A program made the translations under genes and the position numbers. Below, in pieces: positions 11,701 to 21,349 of a stretch of DNA of 64,000 nt. Location of the stretch: NCBI RefSeq assembly GCF_000283155.1, contig NW_004454166.1, positions 2,798,625 to 2,862,624 on the forward strand, read 5' to 3'. Source of the stretch: Ceratotherium simum simum. Taxonomy: Eukaryota > Chordata > Mammalia > Perissodactyla > Rhinocerotidae. The notes beneath the pieces are model-generated. The model saw nothing but the letters and a program-made list of their open reading frames with translations, did not search any database and was not told the DNA's origin. Within the stretch, counting starts at the first letter, position 1. Each line of letters starts with the position of its first letter.

Positions 11701-14700
11701 CTGATTTCATAGTTTTAAAATCTACTAGGTGCGATGCAACTATAAAACATGATTGTTACAGTATTCATGAATACATACAAATATCCTCATCCTTCCATAC
11801 ACATTGTTATATCCCCTTAGGTAAAATACTGGAAAGAGCACAGGTCTAAGAAAGAAAGAATGAAAGGAAGAGGGCATTTGTAGAAGACCTATTATGAATA
11901 TAATTCAAATTCTATGCTACCATTACTAAGTTATGTGACCTTGGTCAGGGCTAAAGGTTATCTCAAATAGAGGGAAAAACATGCACAAAGGTAAACGGGA
12001 AATGTTATACCATATGCAGAAAACAAGCTATTTTGATTGGCTGGAGTGTGAAATACAAAGCAAAGAATAACAAAAGAAAAGGAGACAGTGGTTGTATATA
12101 AGTAAAGACACTTTTAATTGAAAACAACAGAACATATGAAACAAACTAGTTTAATTAAGCAATAAAGAGAGTCCACGGGACTATACTACTAAACTATCTA
12201 GAGGCAGAATAGATTTCAGGTTAGGCTTGGTCCAGTAGCTCTCTGCCCCTCTAGAATGTAAGCTCCATGTGGGTAGGTGGTTTTCTGTCTGGTTTACTGC
12301 TGTGATCTCATTGTCTAGTACTTGCCTACAAAAGGGTAGGTACTCAAAAAACTCATGCTGCATGGAAAAAAGGATTATGTAAGCCTAAACTGATTAAAAT
12401 GGAAAAAGTGAAAGAATACATATAACATAATCCTATTTATGAAAATTTATTTACATATTTACCTATCTAAATATGTACATATATATATCTAGAGAGCTAT
12501 CTAGAAGGATCTTCACCAAAATATTAACAGTGGTTAAAATGAGATTGAGAGTGGAGAGATTTTTGGATTGTTTTTATATTTAACTTTGCAATTTCTGTAA
12601 TATTTGAAATTTTTGCAATAATCACAAGTCATTAAAAAATTTTTTTTAAAAAGTAGTAACTCCTTTCAAAAGAAGAAAAAATGGCCAGGCAGCATCAATA
12701 TAGGTTTAAAGTCCAAGGTATCCACAACTACCATCTTTAACTTAGAGATAACTTTTTTTTCACATTTCATGAAGGCTTTATTATTTTTTTTTTTTTTTTT
12801 TTTCCTAAGAATGACTGGCCCTGGGCTAACATCTGTGCTCATCTTTCTCTACTTTTTCTTTTTATATGGGACGCTGCCACAGTGGGATCCGAACCGGCGA
12901 ACCCTGGGCCGCCACAGCAGAGCATGCACATTTAACCACTTGCGCCACCGGGCCGGCCCCCTCATGAAGGCTTTATTAACTTCTTTGATATAATGACACT
13001 CTAGACCCTCGTTGTACTTCCGGCTTCCATTAAATCTATCCTACCAGCACAGGGCCTGCAGCTGCCTCTCACAGTACCTTTCATTAATTTTCACTTATAA
13101 AAACTAAATTATTTGATACACATAATATATGCTACACATATGTAATAAAGCATTATAGTATAATCAAATCCTGTATACCCCCACCACCCCAAGAACTAGA
13201 GCTTTACCAACAAGTTGCATCTTTTTATGTCACTTCTCTCCCGCCCCACGGCCCTCCTTTCCCCCTGCGATAAACAGGAGCCTGAAGGTAGTCTTTATCA
13301 TTCACTTCCTTTTTAAATATGATTTTATCATATGCATGAGCATGCCTAAACAATATTTCATGATTTTGTCTTTGAGCTCTATAAAAACTGATATCAAACT
13401 ATATGTTATCTTCTCAGACTTGCTTTTTCTCTCAATATTATGATTCTAAGATCCATCCATACTGTATATGTTTTTGATGACTTCAAATTTTTTTTTTTTT
13501 CCAAGTATGTAACAGACATTCTTTTCTTTTCCTTTTTTGATCCTCATCTACGCTCTCTGGAATAGATATAGTAAACATCTTAAAGATGAAAAAACTGACG
13601 TCAAACAATTCCCTGGTGTTCATTAAAACGTCATGAAGGAAAACAGCCAAAAAGGACTCCTAACTTAATCAGCTGGGATCCCTGTGTCCTGTTTTCATTT
13701 GTTTAACAAACTTTCCAAGTGTCTACAATTGCTAGGCACTGTGCTAAGTTTGGGGAAAAGATAAAAAACAAGAACTCTTATCACAGTGGAGTTACCAGTT
13801 GGCTGGGGAGAATCTCACGACATGCTTCAGTATCACAGGAAATGTCATATCCGCAATAATGATTAAAGACTTTCTGCCCCGACCACGGGATTGGGGGCCT
13901 GCAAGTTTACACCTCACCGAGCTACCACTTCATCAAATCAGTCTATACCTGTTTTTCCCAGATTACACATAAGCTATGACAAACCTAAGTCATAACCAAT
14001 TAGATATGTTCCAACCCTCTTTGAGCATCTCCGTAAAAACATAAGCAGCATAACACTGTTTTAGCAATGGACTGAAAGCATACTCAAGGACCTATGTTGC
14101 AGGAATCCCTCAACTATGTCCCTCTTAAATGTCTGGGACCATTCTCAACATATCAAATGGCCATTTAATAACGCAGTGGGAACTTATCATATTCTAATGT
14201 CTGAACCCTCAGAACCTATTTATATATTCTCTGTGCCCCTGTTCTTGGGATAATAAATGCTGGAAATATAAATGCTCAATAATTTCCAAATATAAATGTT
14301 GAGTGTTCTACTTGAAGTGGAGGCCTGAGAACCTCCACCCAGGGGAATCCTGATCTTCCTCTTAAATCACATCTCAAAAAACAAAATAACATTAAGTACC
14401 TACCATTTGGTAAGCCCTGTGCTAAGTGCCTGGGTACAGACATAAACAAGAACCAGTTCTCGCTCTCCAGGGTGTCCAGTATATTGACAGAGATGGACAA
14501 GTAAACCAACAATTAAATCAAACTGCCTACATGCAGGAGAGGGACAAGCACAGGTACGCCAGAGGAGTACTGGCAGAAGAACCTCACCGCAAGGGGAAGA
14601 AGCCGTTCCCCAAAAGAACATGGAGGGTTAGGACTGGTATCAGAAGACAAAAGGGACAAAAACAGCACAGGGCCACTCCACTATGTGTGTGACCTTGGGC

Positions 14701-16337
14701 AAAACTGCTTACCTCTCTGAATCCCAGTTTTCTCATCTATGAAGCAAGGATAATACCTCTCTTGGAAAGTCGTAAGATTACTAAAACATGTAAAGCACAC
14801 AGTACAACAGAAGCTGCTCAGTAACGAGTGGTTTTTAAAGCCCTTGCTCAGGCTTTTCCCTCATTTTAACAATATTACAACTGTATTAACTGTGTAATAA
14901 GAAAAAACCCAGTAAGTTATTAATGCGGCGTTTTCTGCATTAATACACAAGAAAAGTCCAGGTCCTTTTCACCTCTTCCCTGAACTATCCAATTAACCTT
15001 GTTATAATTTGTCTCCCCTCTGCCGTCCCTTCCCTCCTTAAAACACACTACACCAATCTTCCATACTCTGAGTTCCTTATGCCATGCTACTCTCTAACTT
15101 TAACCTTTCCATGTTTCCCATTGTTAACAGATGTCATATTTCTTAGCCTGATATTCAAGGTTCTCTACACTCTGAATCCAATCAGTGGCTCCCCTATCTC
15201 CCTGTTCTATCCTTCAGACTTACAGCTCCCCAACCCCGTGCTCTATAGACCTCTGAGCCCTGCTCTTTCCTGCCTGTTAAAATATTAGACCTGTAATCTG
15301 GCAGTGTGCAACAAGTTCTTTTCAATGAGCACAACCTTTGACCTTTGACCAGATAACAGTACTTTTAGGAAATTTAAGTTAAATATTTAGAACACAAAGA
15401 TTTTAGTTTCAAGAACTTTCATTTAGAACAACGAAAACTGGCAATAACCTAAATGCCCAACAATAGGGAACTGGTTAAATAAGTTAGAGCACATCTATAA
15501 AACAAAATAGCAAGCAACCCCTTAAAATTAAAATTACTCATTGCCATAGAAAGATTTTTATGAATCTTAAGTTTTTCTTAAAGTTATAAAACAGTTTAAA
15601 ACTTTTTTAAAGTTATAAAACATATCAGCTCATATTTCTAGTGTCTATGCACTGAAACAAGTGTGGAAGATAGACACCAATATATTAACAGTGGTTTTCT
15701 CTGCGTGATGGCCGACTACTTTAATTTTCTTCCATTTGCTTCCTCTAGTTTCTAAAATTAATATATTCTTCTCTACATAAAGAGATGAAAATAAAGAGAA
15801 ACAAACTCACGCCCATCTCTACAGGCCCAGTTTAAAACTATTTCCTCAACCTCCAACTCCCTGCCCCGCCCCACTCCCTCCTCACTTCCTACAGCACAGG
15901 ACGCTTCTCTCCTGGCATTTACTAACTCCTAACCGTCCTAACACCAGCTGTACATAGCCCACCTCTCCTGTCTGAGAGAGAGCTCCCCAAGACAAAGGCC
16001 GTTGCACCGCACGTGGCTAGTCCAGCCACCGCGCCAAGACCAGGCCGACCGTAGCTACCAAAAAACTGAGAGATGACGTCATCCCGCTCGCCTCAGACAC
16101 GTCACGTGGTCGCTGGAGCACGTGACCCGAGGCTTCTCAATCAGAGAATGACGCACGTCAGTCCAAGGTGTCGCATTTCACGTCCCTCTCTGAAGTGAAG
16201 TCGGTTGCCTGCTCCTAGGCCTCTTCTGAGAGAGGAACCACCAGCCTCTTAGAATTACCTGTCTCCAGATCCGGCTTCACGCACCCGCACGGGGTCGCTG
16301 TGAGCCGAGGCCCTGGCCCCTCCAAACCGCCGCGCAT
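2452..16337 (-). CDS. TRMO: TRMO, tRNA (adenine(37)-N6)-methyltransferase, five exons
   Basis: Known role of the family: S-adenosylmethionine-dependent N6-methylation of t6A at position 37 of certain tRNAs (tRNA-Ser in mammals), which tunes decoding. Seen here: join of 16259-16337, 11447-11621, 8882-9039, 5476-6129 and 2452-2714 (minus strand), total 1329 nt, 442 codons plus TAG, with GT/AG at every junction and matching phases; the human protein is almost the same length. The TrmO/UPF0066 fold covers roughly residues 30-175 and contains the signature RSPHRPNAIG (118-127) and HGTPVLDIKPYI (150-161). A long polar, poorly conserved linker follows (about 165-335), then a conserved C-terminal block with PRSVYRRKLCQDRLFYF. 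The start ATG has an in-frame TGA 12 nt upstream and a GCC before it. Nothing is broken. It lies 5.2 kb downstream of HEMGN on the same strand and has its own CpG-rich promoter. Confidence 0.96.
3612..3898 (+). repeat. L1 3' end (lineage-specific type)
   Basis: L1 tail: CCATATGATCTCACTCATA, GAGATTGGATTGGTGGTTGC, then the 3' end AATGTTACCGCAATAAAAAA with A-rich tail. Fairly intact, so comparatively young. Confidence 0.8.
4150..4430 (+). repeat. L2 relic
   Basis: Pyrimidine-rich L2 sequence with GGCTCAGCTCAAATGC and TTCAGGAAGCCTTCCC, typical of the L2 3' coding part. Open frames here are repeat-derived. Confidence 0.65.
5476..6129 (-). CDS. TRMO: TRMO exon 4
   Basis: 654 nt between acceptor CATTATAG|GTGGAG and donor GGAAG|GTGAGC. 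The first third completes the catalytic domain (GGAIYLSGIDMIHGTPVLD). The remainder is a Ser/Glu/Arg-rich linker, ending in the conserved VRFTPHAEMDLG. The linker departs clearly from the human sequence as I remember it, while the blocks on either side do not. Confidence 0.95.
6230..6420 (+). repeat. L2 relic
   Basis: Contains TTGCTCTTCAAGGCTCTCAC and TACAAAGCCTTTCTGGC, a diverged L2 3' region. Confidence 0.55.
6984..7017 (+). repeat. 17-bp tandem duplication in MLT1 LTR
   Basis: AGATAAGAACTTACCCC twice, with no mismatch. Confidence 0.97.
7054..7141 (+). repeat. 44-bp exact tandem duplication in MLT1 LTR
   Basis: Two adjoining identical 44-bp copies (7054-7097 and 7098-7141), beginning GTGGAGGACCCTAAGC and ending CCCACAGAAAC. 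Confidence 0.97.
7690..7850 (+). repeat. L2 3' end
   Basis: L2 tail: TTAAGTTCTGTAGGGCAAGG, ATATCCCCAGCACCTAGAGC, CCTGGCACATATTCAGTGCTC. Confidence 0.75.
8882..9039 (-). CDS. TRMO: TRMO exon 3
   Basis: 158 nt between acceptor TCAATAG|GATTTTG and donor GTAGAAG|GTAACG. It encodes residues 85-138, including the family signature FSTRSPHRPNAIG, part of the cofactor and substrate pocket in the TrmO family. Confidence 0.96.
9310..9470 (-). repeat. MIR SINE
   Basis: Reverse MIR wording: GTTATGTGCCAGGGAGTATGC, then ATTTAATCCTCTTAACAACC and AAGGATGAGGAAATTAAGG. Confidence 0.75.
9560..10610 (+). repeat. Old L1 3' region, interrupted
   Basis: L1 3' part with GAATCAGAAATAGCTAACAA, ATGAAAAGATGTTGAACCTC and later AACTAAGTGAAG-type text. 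Split by the ERE at about 9890-10074. Confidence 0.6.
9890..10074 (-). mobile_element. ERE SINE in TRMO intron 2
   Basis: Reverse ERE of the GTTAGCTCAGGG-tailed type: T-run, GAGGAAGATTGTCCCTGAGC, CGGGATCCGAACCC, ending CACCGGGCTGGCCCC. Sense with respect to TRMO. Confidence 0.9.
10915..11150 (-). mobile_element. hAT (Charlie-like) DNA transposon relic
   Basis: Reads as the reverse of a common mammalian MITE: TTCTGTAAAGGGTCAGACAG, GCTGTGTTCCCATAAAC, GGATTTGGTCCACGGGC. Ends resemble CAGTGGTTGAC-type hAT termini. Confidence 0.6.
11447..11621 (-). CDS. TRMO: TRMO exon 2
   Basis: 175 nt between acceptor TTCTGTAG|GGAATC and donor GTTTG|GTAAGT. It encodes NLLTEPIGYLES, then CFSAKNGTPRQPSIC and NPEHSLMGLEEFSHV, which open the TrmO fold. 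Trp85 is split across the junction with exon 3. Apart from a 60-residue antisense frame, there is no long open frame here; the exon was found from its protein signature. Confidence 0.94.
12230..12370 (+). repeat. L2 3' end
   Basis: TAGAATGTAAGCTCCATGTG and TCTAGTACTTGCCTAC match the L2 tail. Confidence 0.65.
12380..12650 (+). repeat. L1 3' end, diverged
   Basis: Contains AAAATATTAACAGTGGTTA and GTAATATTTGAAATTTTTGC, L1 3' UTR wording. Confidence 0.5.
12784..12961 (-). mobile_element. ERE SINE in TRMO intron 1
   Basis: Reverse ERE ending GCCACCGGGCCGGCCCC. Perfect 17-bp target-site duplication TCATGAAGGCTTTATTA at 12767-12783 and 12962-12978. Sense with respect to TRMO. Confidence 0.95.
14370..14520 (-). 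repeat. L2 relic
   Basis: Reverse L2 text: TAAGCCCTGTGCTAAGTGCC, TGGGTACAGACATAAACAAG, AATTAAATC. Confidence 0.55.
14680..14850 (+). repeat. MIR SINE
   Basis: MIR core: TGTGTGACCTTGGGCAAAAC, TTACCTCTCTGAATCCCAG, CTCATCTATGAAGCAAGGAT. Confidence 0.8.
15060..15310 (+). repeat. L2 relic
   Basis: Pyrimidine-rich L2-like sequence (CAAGGTTCTCTACACTCTG, CCTTCAGACTTACAGC). Confidence 0.5.
15430..15785 (+). repeat. Old L1 3' end
   Basis: GGCAATAACCTAAATGCCCA, ACAATAGGGAACTGGTTAAA and later AACAGTGGTTTTCTCTGCG, standard L1 3' region. Confidence 0.7.
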
Positions 16338-16640
16338 GGCTACTGATCACACAAGCGCCGACCAGCGCGTTCAAACTTTCCGCTTCCGGTCTCCAGCCTG
16401 GCGCCTGCGCACTAGCCGTGCCGGAGGGGCCGTGCCAAGGTCGGGCGCGCGGCCGGGAATTGGGGCGCGCGCGCGGCGGGCGTCGTCGCGGCCCGCAGGT
16501 AGGTCACGGTTGGGACTCCGAGAAAATGTCCCCGCCTCGGTTCCTCATCCGAGCCCGTGTCTCAGTTGTCTCGCGCCGACCCGCTGCGGTTGCCTGTCCC
16601 TTTCAGGGCGGTGAGCGACTCCGAGTCCCCGCGCTTTCCA
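16060..16640. promoter_or_regulatory. TRMO: CpG-island promoter of TRMO
   Basis: The most CpG-dense stretch of the window, surrounding TRMO exon 1. Upstream of the ATG (higher coordinates) are an ETS-type CCGGAAG on the minus strand near 16382, an NRF1-like GCGCCTGCGCAC near 16401, and an inverted CCAAT box (ATTGG) near 16459. In the start of intron 1 are a perfect CRE, TGACGTCA (16074-16081), and two CACGTG E-boxes (16103-16108 and 16119-16124). This is typical of a TATA-less housekeeping promoter, which fits a tRNA-modification enzyme. Confidence 0.8.
16259..16337 (-). CDS. TRMO: TRMO exon 1 (coding part)
   Basis: Encodes residues 1-26 plus the first base of codon 27; it begins MRGG and ends DLET. 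The donor reads ACAG|GTAATT. It sits in the CpG-rich promoter region, and the 5' UTR must extend to higher coordinates. An in-frame TGA shortly upstream fixes this ATG as the first possible start. Confidence 0.93.
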
Positions 16641-16789
16641 AGGGGGACACATCGATGAAGATTTACACACAAAGATGTCTGTCGAAATATTAATAATAAG
16701 CAACCTACAAATCCAACGAGCGACGCAAAATTTTTGAAGAAAAAGGATGTGTATATGCAATTACCACATAGCACGATGATCAGATGTTA

Positions 16790-16885
16790 GCAAATGTTAA
16801 AAATTCTCCTTGGGTGGTGGGAATACACAGATGATTATACTTCTCTATATGCTCCCACTTTTCCATAATAAAAACCATGTTTTGA
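16790..16885 (+). repeat. L1 3' end fragment
   Basis: GGGTGGTGGGAATACACAG, CTTTTCCATAATAAAAACC. 16890-17600 shows nothing recognised apart from scattered CpGs. Confidence 0.45.
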
Positions 16886-17623
16886 GAGAAAGGAATCAAA
16901 GTGAACCTTATTTCAAATCTAATGGATGGGGAGCCCCACACCGGATTAGGGGTTAAGAAGTGGGGACTGTTTCTTGCGCTCCATACTTAACGGGAACCGA
17001 CGTGAATGAAATTGAGAGTGAACATGCCGTATTCATTGAGGGGATTATGGTCGTTGCTTCTGGGCAGCTCTGAAAAGTTGAGGGCCAACAAGAAGCTCTT
17101 CTTCATCCCATGCGATGACCAGTTTTCTGTGCACCCATAGCCTATCCTTTTGCCCACTTGTAACGTCATCTCTCACCTACACAGTATCAAATTTCTCTGT
17201 ATACATTCTTCTGTTTCTGGGCTTTTTATCCTGTTGGTTCAGGGGGAGGTAAAAAAAGACATATTTCTTGCAATATAAATTATTCAAAAGCATACAAGTC
17301 CACAGATTTAAAAGCTTAACAACCATGAAAAGCTGTTTCTAAACCTGTTCATTTGTCAGGGACTAATTAGTTCACTAGTGGAAAATAACCAGCCGATGGA
17401 GCCAAAGATTTAAAGAGAAGATTGTGGTTTAAAAAAAACACTTTAAAAATTGATCAAAATCATATACGCGTCCTCTGATGCGTCTTTTCCATATGAAAAT
17501 TTGGAAAAGTGTGCCATTATTCTGTTTCCAGGAAGAAACAGTTCTGCGCAGCTGAAGAAACAAGTTTGAGAACAGCGGAGCTGTATACGCGTTGTAAAAC
17601 CGGGGCCGTCATAGCCGCGTTTG

Positions 17624-17637
17624 CCACTAGATGGTGG
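17624..17637 (+). promoter_or_regulatory. CTCF-like motif
   Basis: CCACTAGATGGTGG matches 13 of 14 positions of the CCASYAGRKGGCRS CTCF core, forward orientation, between TRMO and HEMGN in a locally CpG-containing stretch. Confidence 0.5.
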
Positions 17638-17639
17638 TG

Positions 17640-18620
17640 CTGCTGAAAGTGATAGTCGTTTAATTTGTGGACAGACTAGCGTAGAAAAGGAGGGGTATTT
17701 GCCCTCCTGGCCTTAGATATCATATCCAATGGTAATCACACGCACAAAAAAATACGTTAATTACCAAGTGTGACAAGTACTGAAATGCAAAGCAGACTTG
17801 GAGACACTGATGAAGTGGGTCACTACTTATTTTAAAGGTAAAATTTCTCTTTATGGAAAACAGGAACTTAAATATGTAGCGCCTTTCATTATATAATTTG
17901 AGGTTTTTATTATCTTGTCTACTGTTATATATGATTATTTGTAGTTTGTAAGACAACCCTTTCTCTCGAGGTAGGACCTAGGAATATGCCTTAAAAAACA
18001 ACCTACGTGATTCTAATACAGGTGGTCATCAGCCTACACTTTGAGAAACACTTCTCAGTATCATGATTCTTAATCTTTCATTTGCGTGAAGGATCCCTTT
18101 GTAAATCAATTAAAGCTTTGGACCTTCTCACATATCATTTTAGACTTAATATCATAGGGTTCATGGATTTTTCAGAACAACCGTTGTACCCGCTATGAGA
18201 GGAGGGCAGCACAAAGTAGAGCTAGAAGGATTCTTGCAAATTTAATTCTGACTATGACCTCAAGGTTCTAAGCCCAGAAGAAAACTGGAAAATTCTTAGA
18301 TGCACACTGGTGTTCGAATTAGAATAGCGAGAAATTTTGTGTATATAGGGAGTGGGGTAAGAAGGCAGGCAGAAAGGGTCCTAAAAGGTAGAAAGAGAAG
18401 ATCCTCTTCATCTGATGTGCTATATTCCTCATTCCATCTACTTCCCCATCTCTTTCACCTTTGTGCCCTTGTACATTGTACATGTGCGAATCTCTTAAGG
18501 TTCATCTTAATGCAACACTATCAGAACTTCAGATTTCAGTTCACTCTTTTTTCTCTAATCTTGACCTACTCTGGCAGGTGAAATTGAGACAAGATTTCCA
18601 AAGATTGAGAACCATCATAC
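17640..18620. other. Intergenic, nothing recognised
   Basis: Between the TRMO promoter and HEMGN. No supported exon, RNA gene or repeat apart from the CTCF-like motif at its left edge. Confidence 0.45.
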
Positions 18621-18629
18621 AAAGCACTG

Positions 18630-18790
18630 AGGAAGTTAGCTGTGACTTTGGGTGAGTGCCCAGCCCCTCTGAGGTTATTCCCTCGTCTGTAAAATGGGAA
18701 TGATAATCACTGCTCAGCCTATTTCAAAGACTCCTGTGCAGATCAAATAAAACAAGTGAATGTGAAAGTATAAATTCTGAAGTGCCATCC
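18630..18790 (+). repeat. MIR SINE
   Basis: Contains TTAGCTGTGACTTTGGGTGA and ATTCCCTCGTCTGTAAAATG. Confidence 0.75.
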
Positions 18791-19010
18791 AGATGTAAGG
18801 GACTATCACAGATATGCTGTCTTCATTATGTTACTTGAGTAATATAATGAGGTATGAGTAATCATTGTACAATGAATGTATCCTGAGGGGAAAAAAATTT
18901 AATGTTTGTGGATCAGGGTTGGCAGATACGATGGAAACAGCATTGTAACCTCTTACTATACCTGTGGTCCTCAACCCTAGCTGCACATTAGAATCATCTG
19001 GAGAGCTTTT

Positions 19011-19297
19011 TTTTCTTCCTTAGACAGAAATCACCATATCTTTTTTTTTTTTTTTGAGGAAGATTGGCCCTGAGCTAACATCTGTTGCCAATCTTCCTCC
19101 TTTTTTCCCTTTTTTTCCTCCCCAAAGCCCAGTAGATAGTTGTATGTCATGGTTGTATATCCTTTCAGTTGCTCTATATGGGACACCGCTTCAGCATGGC
19201 AGAGTGTAGGTCCCCGCCCAGGATCCAAACAGGTGAACCTCCCAGGGCCTCCGAAGCGGAGCTTGCAAACTTAACCACTACGCCACCAGCCGGCCAT
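19011..19297 (-). mobile_element. ERE SINE (full-length type) with extra 3' tail
   Basis: Reverse ERE with both tail modules (GAGGAAGATTGGCCCTGAGC and CCCCAAAGCCCAGTAGATAG). Target-site duplication TGGAGAGCTTTT at 18999-19010 and 19298-19309. About 26 unique bases lie between its A-run and a second short A-run at the insertion site. Confidence 0.9.
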
Positions 19298-19325
19298 TGG
19301 AGAGCTTTTAAAATACCCTAAATAT

Positions 19326-19541
19326 GGGCCGCCCCGTGGCTTGGCGGTTAAGTGCACGCGCTCCACTGCTGGCAGCCTGGGGTTGGGATCCTGGGCGCGC
19401 ACCCACGCACCGCTTCTCCGGCCATGCTGAGGCTGCGTCCCGCATACAGCAACTAGAAGGATGTGCAACTACGACGTACAACTATCTACTGGGGCTTTGG
19501 GGGAAAACATAAATAAATAAATTAAAAAAAAAAATTAAAAT
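19326..19541 (+). mobile_element. ERE SINE
   Basis: GGGCCGCCCCGTGGCTTGGC head and GGGGCTTTGGGGGAAAAC tail. Target-site duplication AAAATACCCTAAATA on both sides. It lies 16 bp from the target duplication of the preceding, opposite-facing ERE. Confidence 0.93.
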
Positions 19542-19564
19542 ACCCTAAATACAATGTTGTGTCC

Positions 19565-19803
19565 TAGATTAGATCCTGAAGCAGAAAAAGAACATTAATA
19601 GAAAAACTAATGAAATCCAAATAATATCTGTACTTTAGTTAATGGTAATATAACAATCTTAATTTCTTAAGTTTTGATAAATGGACCATGGTTACATAAG
19701 ATGTTAACATTAGGATAAACTGGGTGAGAGGTATACGGCAACTTCTGTACTATCTTTACAACTTTTCTATAATTCTGAAGTTATTCCTCAAAAAAATTTA
19801 TTT
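19565..19803 (+). repeat. Old L1 3' end
   Basis: ATGGACCATGGTTACATAAG, AACTGGGTGAGAGGTATAC, CTATAATTCTGAAGTTATTC: L1 3' UTR. Confidence 0.7.
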
Positions 19804-19805
19804 AG

Positions 19806-20003
19806 GGGGCCAGCCTGGTGGCGCAGTGGTTGAGTTCGCACACTCCGCTTCTGTGGCCCGGGGTTTGCAGGTTCGGATCCCCAGCGCAGACCAATGCACT
19901 GCTCATCAAGCCATGCTCTGGTGGCGTCCCATGTACAAAATAGAGGAGGATGGGCAAAGATGTTAGCTCAGGGCCGATCTTCCTCACCAAAAAAAAAAAA
20001 AAT
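19806..20003 (+). mobile_element. ERE SINE (GTTAGCTCAGGG-tailed type)
   Basis: GGGGCCAGCCTGGTGGCGCA head, GGTTCGGATCCCC B box, GATGTTAGCTCAGGGCCGAT and A-run. Confidence 0.93.
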
Positions 20004-20589
20004 TACTTAAAGCAAAAAACAATTTAAAAATAAATATACCTATGTCTAGATGTCACCCTAGACAGGCGAATAGGAATCCCCAGGGAGGTATCTGGGTATC
20101 TGTAATTTTGAAATATTCCCCAGTGGTTCTAATATACCCTGAGGGTTGAGAACCACTGTTCCACACCATGAATGCCTGAGAGACTGGGATCCTGTCTTGC
20201 TCGTCACTGCAACCTAGTACCTAGCACAACGCCTGTATAGAGAGCTTGCACAATTGTGCCCTTGCTGAACCAAACTTTTATTTGCAGAAATCTCCTTTAC
20301 TTTGAGTCCTCTGTAATAACAGAAGGAAAACTGAAAACAACCCCCTCACCCCCCGAAAAAATACCAGGGGAGATTTTCAGACATCTTCCCACCCAGAATA
20401 ATTCCTACTCCTGCCCCCAGTCTCTTGTCATTTTCAGTTAATCCTGACCATTATCACCAGATAAGTATTCCTTAAAATACTAAAACTGCCCCTCCATTGT
20501 TCAAAAGTCTTATTAGTTCCCTATTACCTAACAAGTAAGTGATATACTTCTTAGTTAGGTATGCAACATTCTGAACACTCTAATAATAA

Positions 20590-21010
20590 AAGATTTTTAG
20601 CCTACTAGCCTGCTGTTCCACATGGACCCTGCGTTAACTGTAGTTTGCATGCAGCTCTCTTGAACATGTCTTGAATTCACCCTCCTCTGTGTCACATAGG
20701 ATAACGCTGCTATCCTCATCTGTAATACAAATCCTCTCCATCTTTCAAGGCTCCACTCATGTGTAATTTTTTGACGTCATTCCAGCAAAAAAGTGAGCAT
20801 TCCCTCTATTGTATCTACTATTTAAATGGCACTACCATTTACCATTTTCTTTGGTAATTATTTGTTTTCTGTTTTATTCCCTGGTGAGACTGGATTAAAC
20901 TCCTGGTAGGCAAGGTGTTATAGGTCTTCTAACCCTCACAGTGTTTACCATGATGCCATCCACACAGTTAAGCATGTAATAATGATTTAATGTACATTTT
21001 GCACAAATAC
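20590..21010 (+). repeat. L2 relic downstream of HEMGN
   Basis: CATCTTTCAAGGCTCCACTC and later CTGGTAGGCAAGGTGTTATA, L2 3' region. Possible HEMGN 3' UTR overlap. Confidence 0.6.
20986..20991 (-). terminator. HEMGN: Candidate HEMGN polyadenylation signal
   Basis: ATTAAA on the minus strand 582 nt past the HEMGN stop. A canonical AATAAA follows at 20878-20873. Both lie in an L2-like relic. Which one is used cannot be told from sequence. Confidence 0.3.
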
Positions 21011-21349
21011 AATATTTAAAAAGTAAAAATAGAAAAGCAAAATTCAAATACACAACTACATTCATCACTCCAAAATATCCTTGAAGGAGTCCAAGAATGA
21101 TAAGAATTGTTAAAATTAACTAAAAGATCCAGCTAACCTTGAATAAAATTTTGATGCTATTGTTACACTAAGAATTGAACAAAGGTTACAAGAAAACTAT
21201 ATACTCCCCCAAATTTTAAGTATTCAGACTTAATAATTTTTCTGCTCTTAAGAATTAATCAAAGAAATGTTTGTTCTTAGGGAGAAAAAAATCAAATATT
21301 CAGCATTCCCCTTTCCCATTTTGTCTCTTCCCACCATTATCCTCACCCC

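Larger units (their letters stand above)
11622..16258 (-). other. TRMO: TRMO intron 1
   Basis: Largest TRMO intron (4.6 kb). Repeats are listed separately. Stretches 11640-12220, 13080-14370 and 15790-16050 show no coding or repeat signature I can name with confidence. Confidence 0.85.
18965..20160 (-). mobile_element. MER5A-like hAT relic split by later insertions
   Basis: Left part TCAACCCTAGCTGCACATTA with GAATCATCTGGAGAGC; right part CAGTGGTTCTAATATACCCT ending GGGTTGAGAACCACTG at about 20156. The ends are inverted repeats. Between them sit three EREs and an L1 3' end. Confidence 0.7.

Noticed and set aside
16300..16614. Plus-strand open frame of 104 codons in the CpG island
   Set aside because: Arg/Ser/Pro-rich translation typical of GC-rich DNA with few stop codons; it overlaps TRMO exon 1 in antisense.
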